DNA from: Siminovitchia thermophila
GTDB taxonomy: Bacteria; Bacillota; Bacilli; Bacillales; Bacillaceae_C
DNA: 64,000 nucleotides
Assembly: GCF_016909185.1 (NCBI RefSeq)
Contig: NZ_JAFBFH010000028.1
Coordinates: forward strand, 1 to 64,000
Direction: 5' to 3'
Shown here: piece after piece, positions 51,193 through 59,759 of the stretch
Numbering within the stretch: the stretch's first letter is position 1
Layout: each line of letters begins with the position of its first letter
The notes under the pieces: generated by a model
The model's input: the letters and a program-made list of their open reading frames with translations, nothing else
Databases searched by the model: none
Told to the model about the DNA's origin: nothing
Made by a program: the position numbers and the translations under genes

Positions 51193-52041
51193 ATGGAAGG
51201 CCAATATTCATATGGAACAGACTATAAGTATATTCCCGCCACTTCATTGGGCAGTGGAACAGGCGCTGAAATATTGCCTGACATTTATTATCATACGATT
51301 CAAATCGTCAATATTTGCTTTGTCGGAAAACCGAAAACAGCAGACTTCGTACTCATTGATGCGGGCATGCCGCATTCGGCTGACAAAATCATTTCCATTA
51401 CAGAGGAACGATTTGGTACTGGACGAAAGCCGAAAGGAATTATTCTAACCCACGGTCATTTTGATCATGTCGGGGCGATCGTCGATTTATTAGCTCATTG
51501 GAAGGATGTTCCTGTCTATGCTCATGAATTGGAGCTGCCGTATCTGGTTGGGGAAAAAAGTTATCCGGCGCCGGATGCCTCCGTTGAAGGCGGAATGATT
51601 GCAAAAATGTCTCCGATGTTTCCGGTTGAGCCCATTGATTTGGGAAACAAAGTACAAGCCCTGCCTGAAGATGGCAGCATTCCTGACCTCCCGGGATTCC
51701 GGTGGGTCCATACCCCAGGCCATACGCCCGGACATATATCTCTTTTTCGGGATCAAGATCGGGCTCTGATTGCAGGCGATGCTTTTGTGACAGTAAAACA
51801 GGAATATCTTTACAGGGTCTTTACCCAAGAACAGGAAATAAGCGGCCCGCCGCGTTACTTGACTCCCGATTGGCAGGCTTCATGGGACTCGGTAAAGAAA
51901 TTACAAGCATTAAAGCCAACCGTTGCCATCACCGGTCATGGCCTTCCAATGAAAGGGGAAGCTTTGACCCTTAATCTGAACAAACTCGCACAACAGTTTG
52001 ATCAAATCGCCATACCAGACTATGGAAAATATATAAATTAA
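51193..52041 (+). CDS. Metallo-beta-lactamase-fold hydrolase
   Basis: A 282-residue soluble protein with the HxHxDH motif THGHFDHVG (H87, H89, D91, H92) and the further zinc ligands HTPGHTPGH (third histidine) and GDAF (bridging aspartate). No beta-lactamase or glyoxalase specificity can be assigned; the family is close to YqgX/AHL-lactonase-like proteins. The ATG at 51193 follows AAAGGAG by 8 bases. It probably forms a unit with the DUF2512 gene. Confidence 0.9.
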   Translation: MEGQYSYGTDYKYIPATSLGSGTGAEILPDIYYHTIQIVNICFVGKPKTADFVLIDAGMPHSADKIISITEERFGTGRKPKGIILTHGHFDHVGAIVDLLAHWKDVPVYAHELELPYLVGEKSYPAPDASVEGGMIAKMSPMFPVEPIDLGNKVQALPEDGSIPDLPGFRWVHTPGHTPGHISLFRDQDRALIAGDAFVTVKQEYLYRVFTQEQEISGPPRYLTPDWQASWDSVKKLQALKPTVAITGHGLPMKGEALTLNLNKLAQQFDQIAIPDYGKYIN

Positions 52042-52362
52042 AAGCATTAGGCAGGCAATTTGCTCCTCTTAAAGGTCGACAGATGAAAAAATCTGTTTAT
52101 AAGTCCTTAGGAGGAGCTTCTTTTATGAAATTGGTTGGATTCCTGAAAATTTTATCAGAGATAGGCGGACTGGGACGATGAACCGAATAACAAAAACCGA
52201 CCGACTCTGGCTCTGCCCATGCCAGGTCAGCAGTGGTGCCTGACGCCCAATTATACCGCCTCAGCCCGTTTGCCCTTAGGACGCGAAAGCTTGCAAGTTG
52301 AACGCCCCCCCAAGCAGAAGGTGAGCTTTTGGACATCCTCCTCTTCTTTTAAGCGTAGTGAT
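52042..52362. other. Intergenic region with a tiny ORF and repeat-like sequence
   Basis: Contains a weak hairpin ACAGAT/ATCTGT (52079-52099) after the hydrolase gene, an 18-codon ORF (52125-52181) and a GGACTGGGACGATGAACC element at 52155 that resembles one at 12503. Nothing else is supported. Confidence 0.5.
52125..52181 (+). pseudogene. 18-codon ORF, possibly a truncated gene start
   Basis: GGAGG lies 10 bases before an ATG encoding MKLVGFLKILSEIGGLGR and a stop. The frame enters the ACTGGGAC repeat-like element at its last codons. This could be the start of a small membrane-protein gene cut short by the element, or chance. Confidence 0.25.
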
Positions 52363-52464
52363 ATGAACATTTTGCAAGGATATATCCTTTTGGGACTTAC
52401 ATTTTTGGGGAACTTGTACTTATGTGCATCAGTTGCTTCATATAATGAAGAAAGAACGGCTTAG
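52363..52464 (+). CDS. Possible 33-residue membrane peptide
   Basis: MNILQGYILLGLTFLGNLYL and a short polar tail, i.e. one transmembrane helix. Its TAG stop is embedded in the ribosome binding site of the following YqhV-like gene, suggesting coupling. Its own ribosome binding site is weak, so it may not be real. Confidence 0.35.
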   Translation: MNILQGYILLGLTFLGNLYLCASVASYNEERTA

Positions 52465-52474
52465 GAGGCAAGAA

Positions 52475-52750
52475 ATGATTACTTTATTAGAAAAGGCTGT
52501 TATCGGCATGGCGCTTTTACGACTATTATCTGGTGGGATTGAAATTTTCGCGGCATTTTTGATGATTCGCTTCAATGAAGTGGAAAAAGCGCTGATCATC
52601 AACAGCTCCCTTGCACTCATCGGTCCCATGGTTTTGATTATCACCACAACAATTGGTGTTTTCGGACTGGCCGACAAAATTTCCTTTGGTAAATTTATTT
52701 GGATTTTTCTCGGCGTAGCCTGTATTTTATACGGTGTAAAGAGCAATTAG
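52475..52750 (+). CDS. YqhV family membrane protein (DUF2619)
   Basis: A 91-residue protein with three helices (about 9-30, 38-58, 66-86) of the DUF2619/YqhV family: MALLRLLSGGIEIFAAFLMIR, then NSSLALIGPMVLIITT. In B. subtilis yqhV lies next to spoIIIAA, but here it stands elsewhere, so this may be a paralogue. GGAGG lies 6 bases before the ATG at 52475. Function unknown. Confidence 0.82.
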   Translation: MITLLEKAVIGMALLRLLSGGIEIFAAFLMIRFNEVEKALIINSSLALIGPMVLIITTTIGVFGLADKISFGKFIWIFLGVACILYGVKSN

Positions 52751-52772
52751 GGGATGTAACCAACTAAAGCCA

Positions 52773-53375
52773 TCAACTCTTGCCAATATCCCAGTGTTTG
52801 TATAAAGAAACAAATATCAGCATCCAAATGATTCCCGCAACAAACCCGCCAATAATATCTGTTACATAATGTACACCCAAGTAAATCCGGCTAACTCCAA
52901 TCAAAGCAACAAGAAGGACTGTCACACCGATGATCGCCTTCCTAAATGCTTTGCTTTTAAAATGAATCAATAAAAGAAAGCATATAAATCCTAGCACCGC
53001 GGTTGAATTCATAGTATGGCCGCTAGGGAAGCTAAAGCCGGCCGAATGAATGATGGGGTTTATTTCCGGCCTGTCTCTTTCAATCCAATTTTTCAATAAA
53101 TAGTTTGATCCTCTTGATCCCCAAAAGACAAACATGAGAAAAAGAACATCGGTAAAGCGCTTTTTATATATCAGGTAAACGGTAAGTAGCGCAGTAATAA
53201 ACAGCAGCCCTTTAATGGAGCCAACATCCGAAATAAACAGAAATGCATCTGTTACAGATTCACTGCGGATTTGTTCAAATTGCAGAACGATCTTTTGATC
53301 GAAATTTGCCAGCAATTCGATCTCTACAATCCATGTAAGTAAAAGAAATATCGCGCCAAAAAGTAACCATTTCAT
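52773..53375 (-). CDS. PAP2-family phosphatase
   Basis: Membrane phosphatase of 200 residues with about six helices and the three acid-phosphatase motifs: KNWIERDRP, PSGH (FSFPSGHTMN) and SRIYLGVHYVTD. Such enzymes dephosphorylate undecaprenyl pyrophosphate, phosphatidylglycerophosphate or phosphatidate; the substrate is not decidable here. The ribosome binding site is weak. It is convergent with the YqhV-like gene. Confidence 0.9.
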   Translation of the reverse strand: MKWLLFGAIFLLLTWIVEIELLANFDQKIVLQFEQIRSESVTDAFLFISDVGSIKGLLFITALLTVYLIYKKRFTDVLFLMFVFWGSRGSNYLLKNWIERDRPEINPIIHSAGFSFPSGHTMNSTAVLGFICFLLLIHFKSKAFRKAIIGVTVLLVALIGVSRIYLGVHYVTDIIGGFVAGIIWMLIFVSLYKHWDIGKS

Positions 53376-53432
53376 TTTTCATCATTCCATTATTTTTTGT
53401 TGCTTTACTACTATGTGATCAAATTCGGATAT

Positions 53433-53458
53433 AAAAACGGGCAGCGTTAACTGCCCGG
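53433..53458 (-). terminator. Terminator after the zinc-finger gene
   Basis: Stem CGGGCAG/CTGCCCG with a TTAACG loop followed by TTTTT on the minus strand. Confidence 0.85.
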
Positions 53459-53463
53459 CATGT

Positions 53464-53637
53464 TTAATCCAATAACCGATTGTTTTCATCCACTTCCATC
53501 ACTTTTGCATTTGGATGTTCGCCGGAGATCAAACCGGCCCCACGGCAAACACTGCAATTATATTGCCAGCCTTCATCATCTGCGAGCATCCCTGTTCCTC
53601 CACAAGCCCTGCATATGTTTTCACGGTCTACTGTCAT
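53464..53637 (-). CDS. Small DnaJ-type zinc-finger protein
   Basis: A 57-residue protein with two CxxCxGxG motifs: CRACGGTG at about 9-16 and CSVCRGAG at about 29-36, separated by a short acidic loop, then an acidic tail ending NNRLLD. These motifs form the zinc centre of DnaJ and of the anti-TRAP-like and YuiA-like small proteins. AGGAAGGAGG lies 6 bases before the ATG, so the gene is convincing although short. It is single, with its own terminator. Target unknown. Confidence 0.85.
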   Translation of the reverse strand: MTVDRENICRACGGTGMLADDEGWQYNCSVCRGAGLISGEHPNAKVMEVDENNRLLD

Positions 53638-53783
53638 AAAAATCCTCCTTCCTTAAAGGTACATAATCTCTTGAATTCTCACCTAATCTTAAAATGTCAT
53701 GACTATTTCAATTTCGCCTTAAAACGGATATAGGATGAATTTTTTGCAAGGTCTGGCCCATCCTCCCTTTTTATTTACCCGTT

Positions 53784-55748
53784 CTAGTGTTTGGATGAAC
53801 CTCTTTTTTGCCGCTCCTTTACCCAGTTAATCATCCCGCCTTTTAATAACACATCAACCTGGCGTTGAGATAACGCATGGTTTACTTCAATAGTGAGGTT
53901 TTTGTTTTTGACACGGATAGTCAGTTCATTACCTTGTTTAATGCTCGTTCTCACATTCTCCAATTGAAGGACATCTCCTTGGTCCAGATGTTCATAATCT
54001 TCCTGATGCTTAAACGTTAACGGGAGGATGCCAAAGTTCACGAGATTTTGCCAGTGAATGCGTGCAAAATCCTTCACTAATGCCACTCGAAGTCCTAAAT
54101 ATCTAGGTGCGAGCGCAGCGTGCTCCCGGCTGGAGCCTTGTCCATAGTTAATACCGCCCACAATAGCATGCCCGCCTTTAACGACGGATTCCATTGCTCG
54201 CGGATAATACGTATGGTCAATGATTTCAAATGCAAATTTGCTGATTTCAGGCAGATTGCTTCTATAAGGGAGCACACGGGCTCCCCCGGCTAAAATTTCG
54301 TCTGTCGAGATGTTGTCGCCCATCTTTAGCAATACAGGTATTTCCATCTGATCCGGAAGCTCATCCATAGCCGGGATAGACGCAACGTTCGGTCCTTTAT
54401 ATAGCGCAACCTTTTTTGCTTCTTCAAATGGGAGGGGGGCATCGAGCAGTGTGTCATCAATTGTTGGATTTTTCGGTTCTTTCACTTTTGGATAAGTCAT
54501 TTCAAATGTTCTTGGATCAGTAATTTCCCCCGTCAAGGCGGAAATCGCGGCTGTTTCCGGGCTGCATAAGAACACACTATCCTCCTGAGTACCGGATCGC
54601 CCAGGAAAGTTTCTCGGGGTCGTACGCAGGCTGTTTCTTCCTGTAGCAGGAGCCTGCCCCATGCCGATACAGCCATTGCACCCTGCTTGATGTAACCGGG
54701 CACCGGCTTGAAGAAGGCTTGCTATATGACTCTCCTTCACCAAATCAGTCAGCATTTGCCTGGAAGTCGGATTAATATCGAATGAGACGCCTGCCGCGAC
54801 CTTTTTCCCTTTTACAATTTCTGCCGCAATGGCAAAATCACGGAAACCCGGATTAGCCGATGAGCCGATATAAGACTGATAAATCGGTGTTCCGGCAACT
54901 TCTGATACAGGAACTACATTGCCTGGGCTGGAAGGTTTGGCAATAAGCGGCTCCAACTCGGATAAATTGATTTCTTCTTCCAAATCGTACGTTGCTCCTT
55001 TATCCGCTTTTAGTTCTATCCAATCATCTTCCCTTCCCTGCTCTGTCAAGAAACGCCTGATTTCCTGGTCGGATGGAAAAACGGTAGAGGTCGCCCCTAA
55101 TTCCGCCCCCATATTCGCTATAACATGCCGGTCCATCGCACTTAACTCATCCAAGCCCGGACCGTAATATTCAATGACCTTGCCAACTCCCCCTTTTACG
55201 TCATGCCGGCGAAGCAATTCAAGAATCACATCCTTCGCGCTGACCCAATCCGGTAATTTTCCAGTCAACTTGATACCCCACACTTGAGGCATTTTTACGT
55301 AAAAAGGTTCTCCGGCTATTGCAAGAGCAACATCCATTCCACCCGCTCCCATAGCAAGCATTCCCATGCACCCATTGGCACAAGTGTGACTATCCGAACC
55401 GAGCAACGTTTTTCCCGGCTTGGCCAAACGTTGCATATGAACAGGATGGCTTACCCCGTTGCCCGGCCGGCTATAATACAGACCAAATCGACGAGTGGCG
55501 CTTTGCAAAAATAAATGGTCATCGGCATTTTTGTTATCAACCTGTATGACGTTATGATCGACATACTGGGCGGATGCTTCCGTTTTTGCCCGATCGAGTC
55601 CCATTGCCTCAAGCTCCAGCATCACCATCGTACCAGTCGCATCTTGAGTAAGGGTTTGATCAATCTTCAAGCCGATTTCTGTGCCCGGAACCATTTCACC
55701 GGATACAAGATGTGATTGAATTAATTTCTGGGTAATATTTAATGGCAT
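53784..55748 (-). CDS. Aconitate hydratase, Aquifex type
   Basis: Isomerises citrate and isocitrate with a [4Fe-4S] cluster. The 654 residues are much shorter than the roughly 900-residue CitB/AcnA of B. subtilis and match the putative Aquifex-type aconitases. Cluster cysteines appear in GSDSHTCANGCMG and CNGCIGMG; the swivel domain (NISTDEILAGGARVLPYRSN, in parts) follows, with GQGSSREHAALAPRYLG. GGAGG lies 7 bases upstream. Whether it replaces or supplements a long aconitase cannot be seen here. 3-isopropylmalate dehydratase or homoaconitase activity is a less likely alternative. Confidence 0.85.
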   Translation of the reverse strand: MPLNITQKLIQSHLVSGEMVPGTEIGLKIDQTLTQDATGTMVMLELEAMGLDRAKTEASAQYVDHNVIQVDNKNADDHLFLQSATRRFGLYYSRPGNGVSHPVHMQRLAKPGKTLLGSDSHTCANGCMGMLAMGAGGMDVALAIAGEPFYVKMPQVWGIKLTGKLPDWVSAKDVILELLRRHDVKGGVGKVIEYYGPGLDELSAMDRHVIANMGAELGATSTVFPSDQEIRRFLTEQGREDDWIELKADKGATYDLEEEINLSELEPLIAKPSSPGNVVPVSEVAGTPIYQSYIGSSANPGFRDFAIAAEIVKGKKVAAGVSFDINPTSRQMLTDLVKESHIASLLQAGARLHQAGCNGCIGMGQAPATGRNSLRTTPRNFPGRSGTQEDSVFLCSPETAAISALTGEITDPRTFEMTYPKVKEPKNPTIDDTLLDAPLPFEEAKKVALYKGPNVASIPAMDELPDQMEIPVLLKMGDNISTDEILAGGARVLPYRSNLPEISKFAFEIIDHTYYPRAMESVVKGGHAIVGGINYGQGSSREHAALAPRYLGLRVALVKDFARIHWQNLVNFGILPLTFKHQEDYEHLDQGDVLQLENVRTSIKQGNELTIRVKNKNLTIEVNHALSQRQVDVLLKGGMINWVKERQKRGSSKH

Positions 55749-56173
55749 CTATTTTCCTCCTGTACAAAGCTTAAAATCCATGCTTTCCATTTATGTTTGT
55801 TAATTCAGCAAGGAAATATACACCAATCCTGATGATGAAGCGATATACAATCATTTAAGGAAAAAGCCCTGTCTCTTTGATTCTCCAGGAATCTCTTTCT
55901 TCAAAAAGGAGCCGAACAAAATTGGATGAAACCGAAATAAAAAGGGGAGAATAGCTCATAATACTTTTCCCTGATCACTTCTCTCAACAGCATACTTTGG
56001 TAAAAGAACAAACGTGTATGTTCCGCCAGATGCGGCAATGGCAGTGACAGTGTCCCATTCTTTTCAGTTTCTGACTTTTCATTCCTCTTGATCTTTATTT
56101 TAAAAGTTTGAAACCTTACATGATGCGATTACGTAGTAGTGTAGCAACTTTAATTAGAAAGGATGATAGCAAC
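55749..56173. other. Intergenic region between the aconitase and YbjQ genes
   Basis: Nothing supported apart from the YbjQ leader. A TTGAAA near 56110 could be a -35 element, but I see no matching -10. Confidence 0.5.
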
Positions 56174-56494
56174 ATGATAATCGTGACGACAGAAAATATA
56201 GCCAACTATAAAATTGTTGAAATGAAAGGTCCTGTATTTGGCATAACAGTAAGGGCAAGGGGAATTGGAAAAGACATTGTTGCATCATTTAAGGGTTTAT
56301 TAGGAGGAGAAATCAGCCAGTATACAGAAATGCTTGAAGACGCAAGAAAACAGGCCATAGACCGAATGGTAGAAAACGCCAAAGCCATGGAAGCCAATGC
56401 TGTAACGATGATGCGCTTTGATTCGGGAGAAATCGGCCAAAACATGAGTGAAATCATTGCATATGGTACAGCAGTAGTTATAGAAAAGGCTTAG
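56174..56494 (+). CDS. YbjQ family (UPF0145) protein
   Basis: A 106-residue soluble protein of the YbjQ family, which forms pentameric rings. It starts MIIVTTENIANYKIVEMKG and contains GGEISQYTEMLEDARKQA and ANAVTMMRFDSGEI. It is often called a heavy-metal-binding domain, but the function is not established. The ATG at 56174 follows GAAAGGATG. The next gene starts 4 bp after the stop, so they form an operon. Confidence 0.92.
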   Translation: MIIVTTENIANYKIVEMKGPVFGITVRARGIGKDIVASFKGLLGGEISQYTEMLEDARKQAIDRMVENAKAMEANAVTMMRFDSGEIGQNMSEIIAYGTAVVIEKA

Positions 56495-56498
56495 TCTC

Positions 56499-56726
56499 GT
56501 GAAGTGGATTATTGGATTTTACGGCATTCAAATATTGCTATTTATCGCGATAATAATCATTTCTTGGCTCATTTGGGATAAACGTTTCAAACGTAAACAC
56601 GGGCGGGAAGTTCCTAAAGGCTTTATTCCAACGAATGAGGTAAACATCGATCCGACTACCAAGAAAAAATTAATTGTTTATTACAATCCTGATACTGGCG
56701 AGCGCTTTTATAAAGAGGAAGATTAA
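56499..56726 (+). CDS. Small membrane-anchored protein co-transcribed with ybjQ
   Basis: A 75-residue protein with one N-terminal transmembrane helix (about 3-26), a basic stretch (DKRFKRKHGRE) and a soluble tail (IDPTTKKKLIVYYNPDTGERFYKEED-like, shown in part as YYNPDTGERFY). It starts at a GTG with AAAAGGC upstream. I do not recognise the family. Its coupling to ybjQ suggests that the two work together. Confidence 0.75.
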   Translation: MKWIIGFYGIQILLFIAIIIISWLIWDKRFKRKHGREVPKGFIPTNEVNIDPTTKKKLIVYYNPDTGERFYKEED

Positions 56727-57100
56727 CAAACCGGCGCAGTGTTACCGATACTTCTGGAGGAAACTGCCCCTGATCGGCGCTTCCACCGGGCTTGGGGCCT
56801 CATATGACTCTTTATTGGACTGTTTTTGTCATTCCAGAATTTCTTTCGGGCGCCTTGAAAAAATCCAGTATGTGCTCCCCCCAACAATGTTATAACTTGG
56901 GATTAATGAATGTTTTAGAGGGGAGCTAGTCAGCTTTGAATCATTCCGACCATTCATTCCGTACAATGAATATTTTTCACCCTGCCTAATCGGCAGCCCG
57001 GCAGCCGGAAGATTTGCAATTGATATCCTTATAGTATGCGGAATTATTTCATCATAATAAAGCATGAACAGGTATCTTTCCGTTCACGCCTTTTAAAAGT
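56727..57100. other. Intergenic region between convergent genes
   Basis: No gene, clear terminator or repeat is visible. The frames present have no ribosome binding sites. Confidence 0.5.
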
Positions 57101-57655
57101 CTATTTTTTTGACCGTTTATTCCTAAAAAGTGGCAGCTTTTTCAAATAAATAATGTCATCACGAGTAGCTGCATTACCTTCCGCCAAAATTGCCGCTCTG
57201 GCCACAACTTGGCCGCCAGCCTTTTCAACCAGCTCCTCCAGGCCACGAATAGACTGCCCGGTACTGATGACATCATCAATAATGGCTACCCGCTTATTTT
57301 TTATGTGCTCGACATCATTGGTGTCGAGACATAAGACTTGCTTTTTCTGGGTTGTAATGGATACCACCTCATTGACCAAAGGAGTTTCCATATACGGCTT
57401 GATGCTTTTTCGCGCAACAACATATTGCTTCATGCCAAGTTGTTTAGATACCTCATATACAAGCGGTATCCCCTTTGCCTCCGCTGTGACAAGCACGTCT
57501 ACTTCGGGGAGCTTGTCCGCTAGTAAAGGCGCGGTATAAGCGACCAGCTCCGTGTCGCCCAAAATGACAAAACTGGCAATGCTCAGCTCATCTGAAATCG
57601 AAACGATCGGCAGTTCTCTTTGGATAGCGCCAATCACCAATGTATAAGTTTCCAT
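57101..57655 (-). CDS. Phosphoribosyltransferase family protein (purine salvage)
   Basis: A 184-residue type I phosphoribosyltransferase with the PRPP motif RVAIIDDVISTGQS (about 121-134) and an upstream VLVTAEAKGIPLVYEVS segment resembling the adenine/xanthine PRTases. It is the second gene behind a purine-type permease (11-bp gap), and PurBox-like sites precede the operon, so a purine base is the likely substrate. A true apt exists at 31713, so this one may use another purine. AAGGGGG precedes the ATG. Confidence 0.82.
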   Translation of the reverse strand: METYTLVIGAIQRELPIVSISDELSIASFVILGDTELVAYTAPLLADKLPEVDVLVTAEAKGIPLVYEVSKQLGMKQYVVARKSIKPYMETPLVNEVVSITTQKKQVLCLDTNDVEHIKNKRVAIIDDVISTGQSIRGLEELVEKAGGQVVARAAILAEGNAATRDDIIYLKKLPLFRNKRSKK

Positions 57656-57666
57656 TTACATCCCCC

Positions 57667-58737
57667 TTAAAAACCGAATAATCCAATGAGAAATTGAATG
57701 ATCAAACCGGCAAGCATGCCAAGAAAAGGATCCGTGATCGCTGTGACAACCATCGTGATTCCGCCAATTAATCCTGAAGCAGGCTCACCTGTTGAAAAAG
57801 CTGTGCCGGCATTGCCGGGAAATGTGACAATCGCACCCAACACGAACAAAAATCCGGCAATTGAAGAACTTGGAACAAATTTACCGATCTTGGGAAGAAG
57901 TCCGGCAAATAAAATGATGGCCATGAGTGACATCATCAATACACCTGACCCAACCGGATGCGGCGCGCTTGCAGTGGCGGAAATAACTACTTCAACTGGC
58001 GCTCCGCCAAAGAAAGCAGAAGCCATGTCGGCCAAGCTGCTTATAACAGTTAACACATCGACGTTTACATCGGTTTGGGCAATCTCCCCGTTAATCTTGC
58101 CAAATGCGATATTCGCCCCAATATTTAAACAAACCATAGCCAAAGCGCCGCGTATGACCATTGGATTGATCACCAGTTTTTGGCGCGTAATTTTTTCCTC
58201 CAAAACGGCCTGGATACCTTCCTTACCATCTTTCGGAAGAAAAAGATAGACAATACTTGAGAGAATGACCGATATGGTGATCGTATAAACGAGGTCTTTT
58301 GTTGCCATGTATACAATGAGCGCACTGGCAAAAGATGTAATCCCAACCATTTTATCATTTCTGGCCATTTCCCATGCGACTTTTGATAGCATGATCCCAA
58401 CACCTGCCATCATCCCTGCCGTAATAACCGGACCAATCCAATCTATAATTTTTTCAAGCAAGCCAAATAATCCAATGGGAACCATGATCAGCGCTCCGAA
58501 AAACACCATCGATAGCCGTTCCCGCATATTTCTGCCCATTGTCCCAGCCAATGTTATCGTTTCAGCCTGGTAAGAAATCACCGGAACCGAGCCCATGATT
58601 GCGTTTCCTCCGGCTCCGACGACAAAAGCCAGCGCCGTTGGAACAGAAGCAAACCCAAAAGTCATGGCGAGAAGCCCCTGAGGAAGTCCATTTAGTACTA
58701 CGCTAAGTGCGGCCAAGATGTCTTTAAGTATGTCCAT
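57667..58737 (-). CDS. NCS2-type purine permease
   Basis: A 356-residue membrane protein with about 10-12 helices, resembling NCS2/AzgA-type nucleobase transporters: SYQAETITLAGTMGRN near the N-terminus and ATASAPHPVGSGVLMM further on. It is shorter than the usual 430-residue AzgA proteins. The ATG at 58737 follows GGAGTG by 7 bases; the frame extends to 58770 without support. It is first in an operon with a PRTase, behind inverted PurBox-like sites, which suggests uptake of hypoxanthine, guanine, xanthine or adenine. Confidence 0.83.
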   Translation of the reverse strand: MDILKDILAALSVVLNGLPQGLLAMTFGFASVPTALAFVVGAGGNAIMGSVPVISYQAETITLAGTMGRNMRERLSMVFFGALIMVPIGLFGLLEKIIDWIGPVITAGMMAGVGIMLSKVAWEMARNDKMVGITSFASALIVYMATKDLVYTITISVILSSIVYLFLPKDGKEGIQAVLEEKITRQKLVINPMVIRGALAMVCLNIGANIAFGKINGEIAQTDVNVDVLTVISSLADMASAFFGGAPVEVVISATASAPHPVGSGVLMMSLMAIILFAGLLPKIGKFVPSSSIAGFLFVLGAIVTFPGNAGTAFSTGEPASGLIGGITMVVTAITDPFLGMLAGLIIQFLIGLFGF

Positions 58738-58800
58738 TCTACACTCCGTTTCTAACAACGAATGAATCATTCGCTGATTTTTTTATAAAAAATCCCCTTA

Positions 58801-58844
58801 AACACGAACATTATCTAATTAACATTAATTATTGTACGTGTTTA
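58801..58844 (-). promoter_or_regulatory. Putative inverted PurBox pair (PurR site)
   Basis: AAACACGAACATTA (ending near 58813) and, in inverted orientation, AAACACGTACAATAAT (58828-58843), 16-18 bases apart and close to a GATAAT on the minus strand. The first box matches 11 of 13 bases of AWWWCCGAACWWT; the second has ACGTACAAT. This is the PurR arrangement known in Bacillus pur genes. No purine riboswitch is visible. Confidence 0.6.
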
Positions 58845-59023
58845 TCGAGAAATTTCAAGTGTTTTATTCGAAGTTTCAACATTTAGTTTTTTGTTTAAAA
58901 TTGGAACAAACTGAAGAAAATCTATATGCGTCTAAACAAAAAGAGACTCTTCTGACCTTCCTTGAAAAATGCGAAGTGTCCTATCCAGTGTGGATTGCAC
59001 TCCGTCTTTTTTTAAAAATAAAT
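58845..59023. other. Intergenic A/T-rich region
   Basis: No supported gene between the permease regulatory region and the thioesterase terminator. A frame crossing it has no ribosome binding site. Confidence 0.5.
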
Positions 59024-59065
59024 AAAAAAGCTTGTAGAGAAAAACACCTACTTTCTCTACAAGCT
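59024..59065 (-). terminator. Terminator after the thioesterase gene
   Basis: Perfect 14-bp stem AGCTTGTAGAGAAA/TTTCTCTACAAGCT followed by a T-rich stretch on the minus strand. Confidence 0.88.
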
Positions 59066-59112
59066 GGCCCTCTTACTATCTATAGAAGGTACTTACATCC
59101 ACCATAGCCCCT

Positions 59113-59544
59113 TTAAACTTCTGAGAGCAGGCTCCTTTCCCACTCCGATTCAAGTCTCACTTTTGGAACCGGAGTTGGCCTTCCATTTTCGTCAATGGCG
59201 ACCATCGTGATCGTAGAGGTCGTCGTCAACCGCCTTTCATCTGTTTCCAAATGGAGGCATTCCACTTTTACATACACTTTCATTGAAGTAGTTCCCACTG
59301 AAAGAACAAAAGCTTCCAACGTCAATATGTCCCCCACTTTTGCCGAAGACAAAAAGTTTACCGTGTTAATGGACGCGGTGACAACTGCTTTTTTGGAATG
59401 TTTCATTGCAGCAATCGCAGCGATTTCATCAATATACGCCAGGACGGTTCCTCCGAAAATGGTGCCCATATGGTTCGTATCAGGCGGAAGGACAAGCTTT
59501 GTCTGAATCGTCCTTGATACATTTGAAGAAATTTCTTTTTGCAT
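59113..59544 (-). CDS. Acyl-CoA thioesterase (hotdog fold, YkhA-like)
   Basis: Cytoplasmic hotdog-fold enzyme that hydrolyses acyl-CoA. The 143 residues show the family motif NHMGTIFGGTVLAYIDEIAAIAA (in parts, near 25-47; catalytic aspartate in YIDE) and VGTTSMKVYVKVECL. The ATG at 59544 follows GGAAGGAG by 8 bases; the frame runs on to 59604 without support. Chain-length preference is unknown. It is divergent from the aminotransferase gene. Confidence 0.88.
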   Translation of the reverse strand: MQKEISSNVSRTIQTKLVLPPDTNHMGTIFGGTVLAYIDEIAAIAAMKHSKKAVVTASINTVNFLSSAKVGDILTLEAFVLSVGTTSMKVYVKVECLHLETDERRLTTTSTITMVAIDENGRPTPVPKVRLESEWERSLLSEV

Positions 59545-59691
59545 AAGAACTTCTCCTTCCCGTTGATCATTTTGGCTAGTTTGCTCTGTAAAGCAAGGTT
59601 TCATGATTTTTTCTCATGAACCTTTTAAATCATAGTACACGATCGTGCATCTGACAACCTCCATAAGCGATCATGATGCAATGCCTTTTTC

Positions 59692-59720
59692 TTGTCATAT
59701 GTTCCAATAAAAGAGATAAT
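59692..59720 (+). promoter_or_regulatory. Promoter of the class V aminotransferase gene
   Basis: TTGTCA (59692-59697), a 17-bp spacer and GATAAT (59715-59720), about 40 bases before the ATG. Confidence 0.7.
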
Positions 59721-59759
59721 AAAATTGTGAAAATATCAAATATTTATGGAGGGAATGGA

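Noticed and set aside
56829-57065. 78-residue minus-strand frame after the PRTase gene
   Set aside because: No ribosome binding site, no recognisable domain, and it lies in a gap between convergent genes.
58739-58844. Purine riboswitch upstream of the permease
   Set aside because: No conserved purine aptamer core is visible; the PurBox-like sites explain the region better.
58832-59107. 91-residue plus-strand frame
   Set aside because: It starts inside the PurBox region, has no ribosome binding site and ends within a terminator stem.
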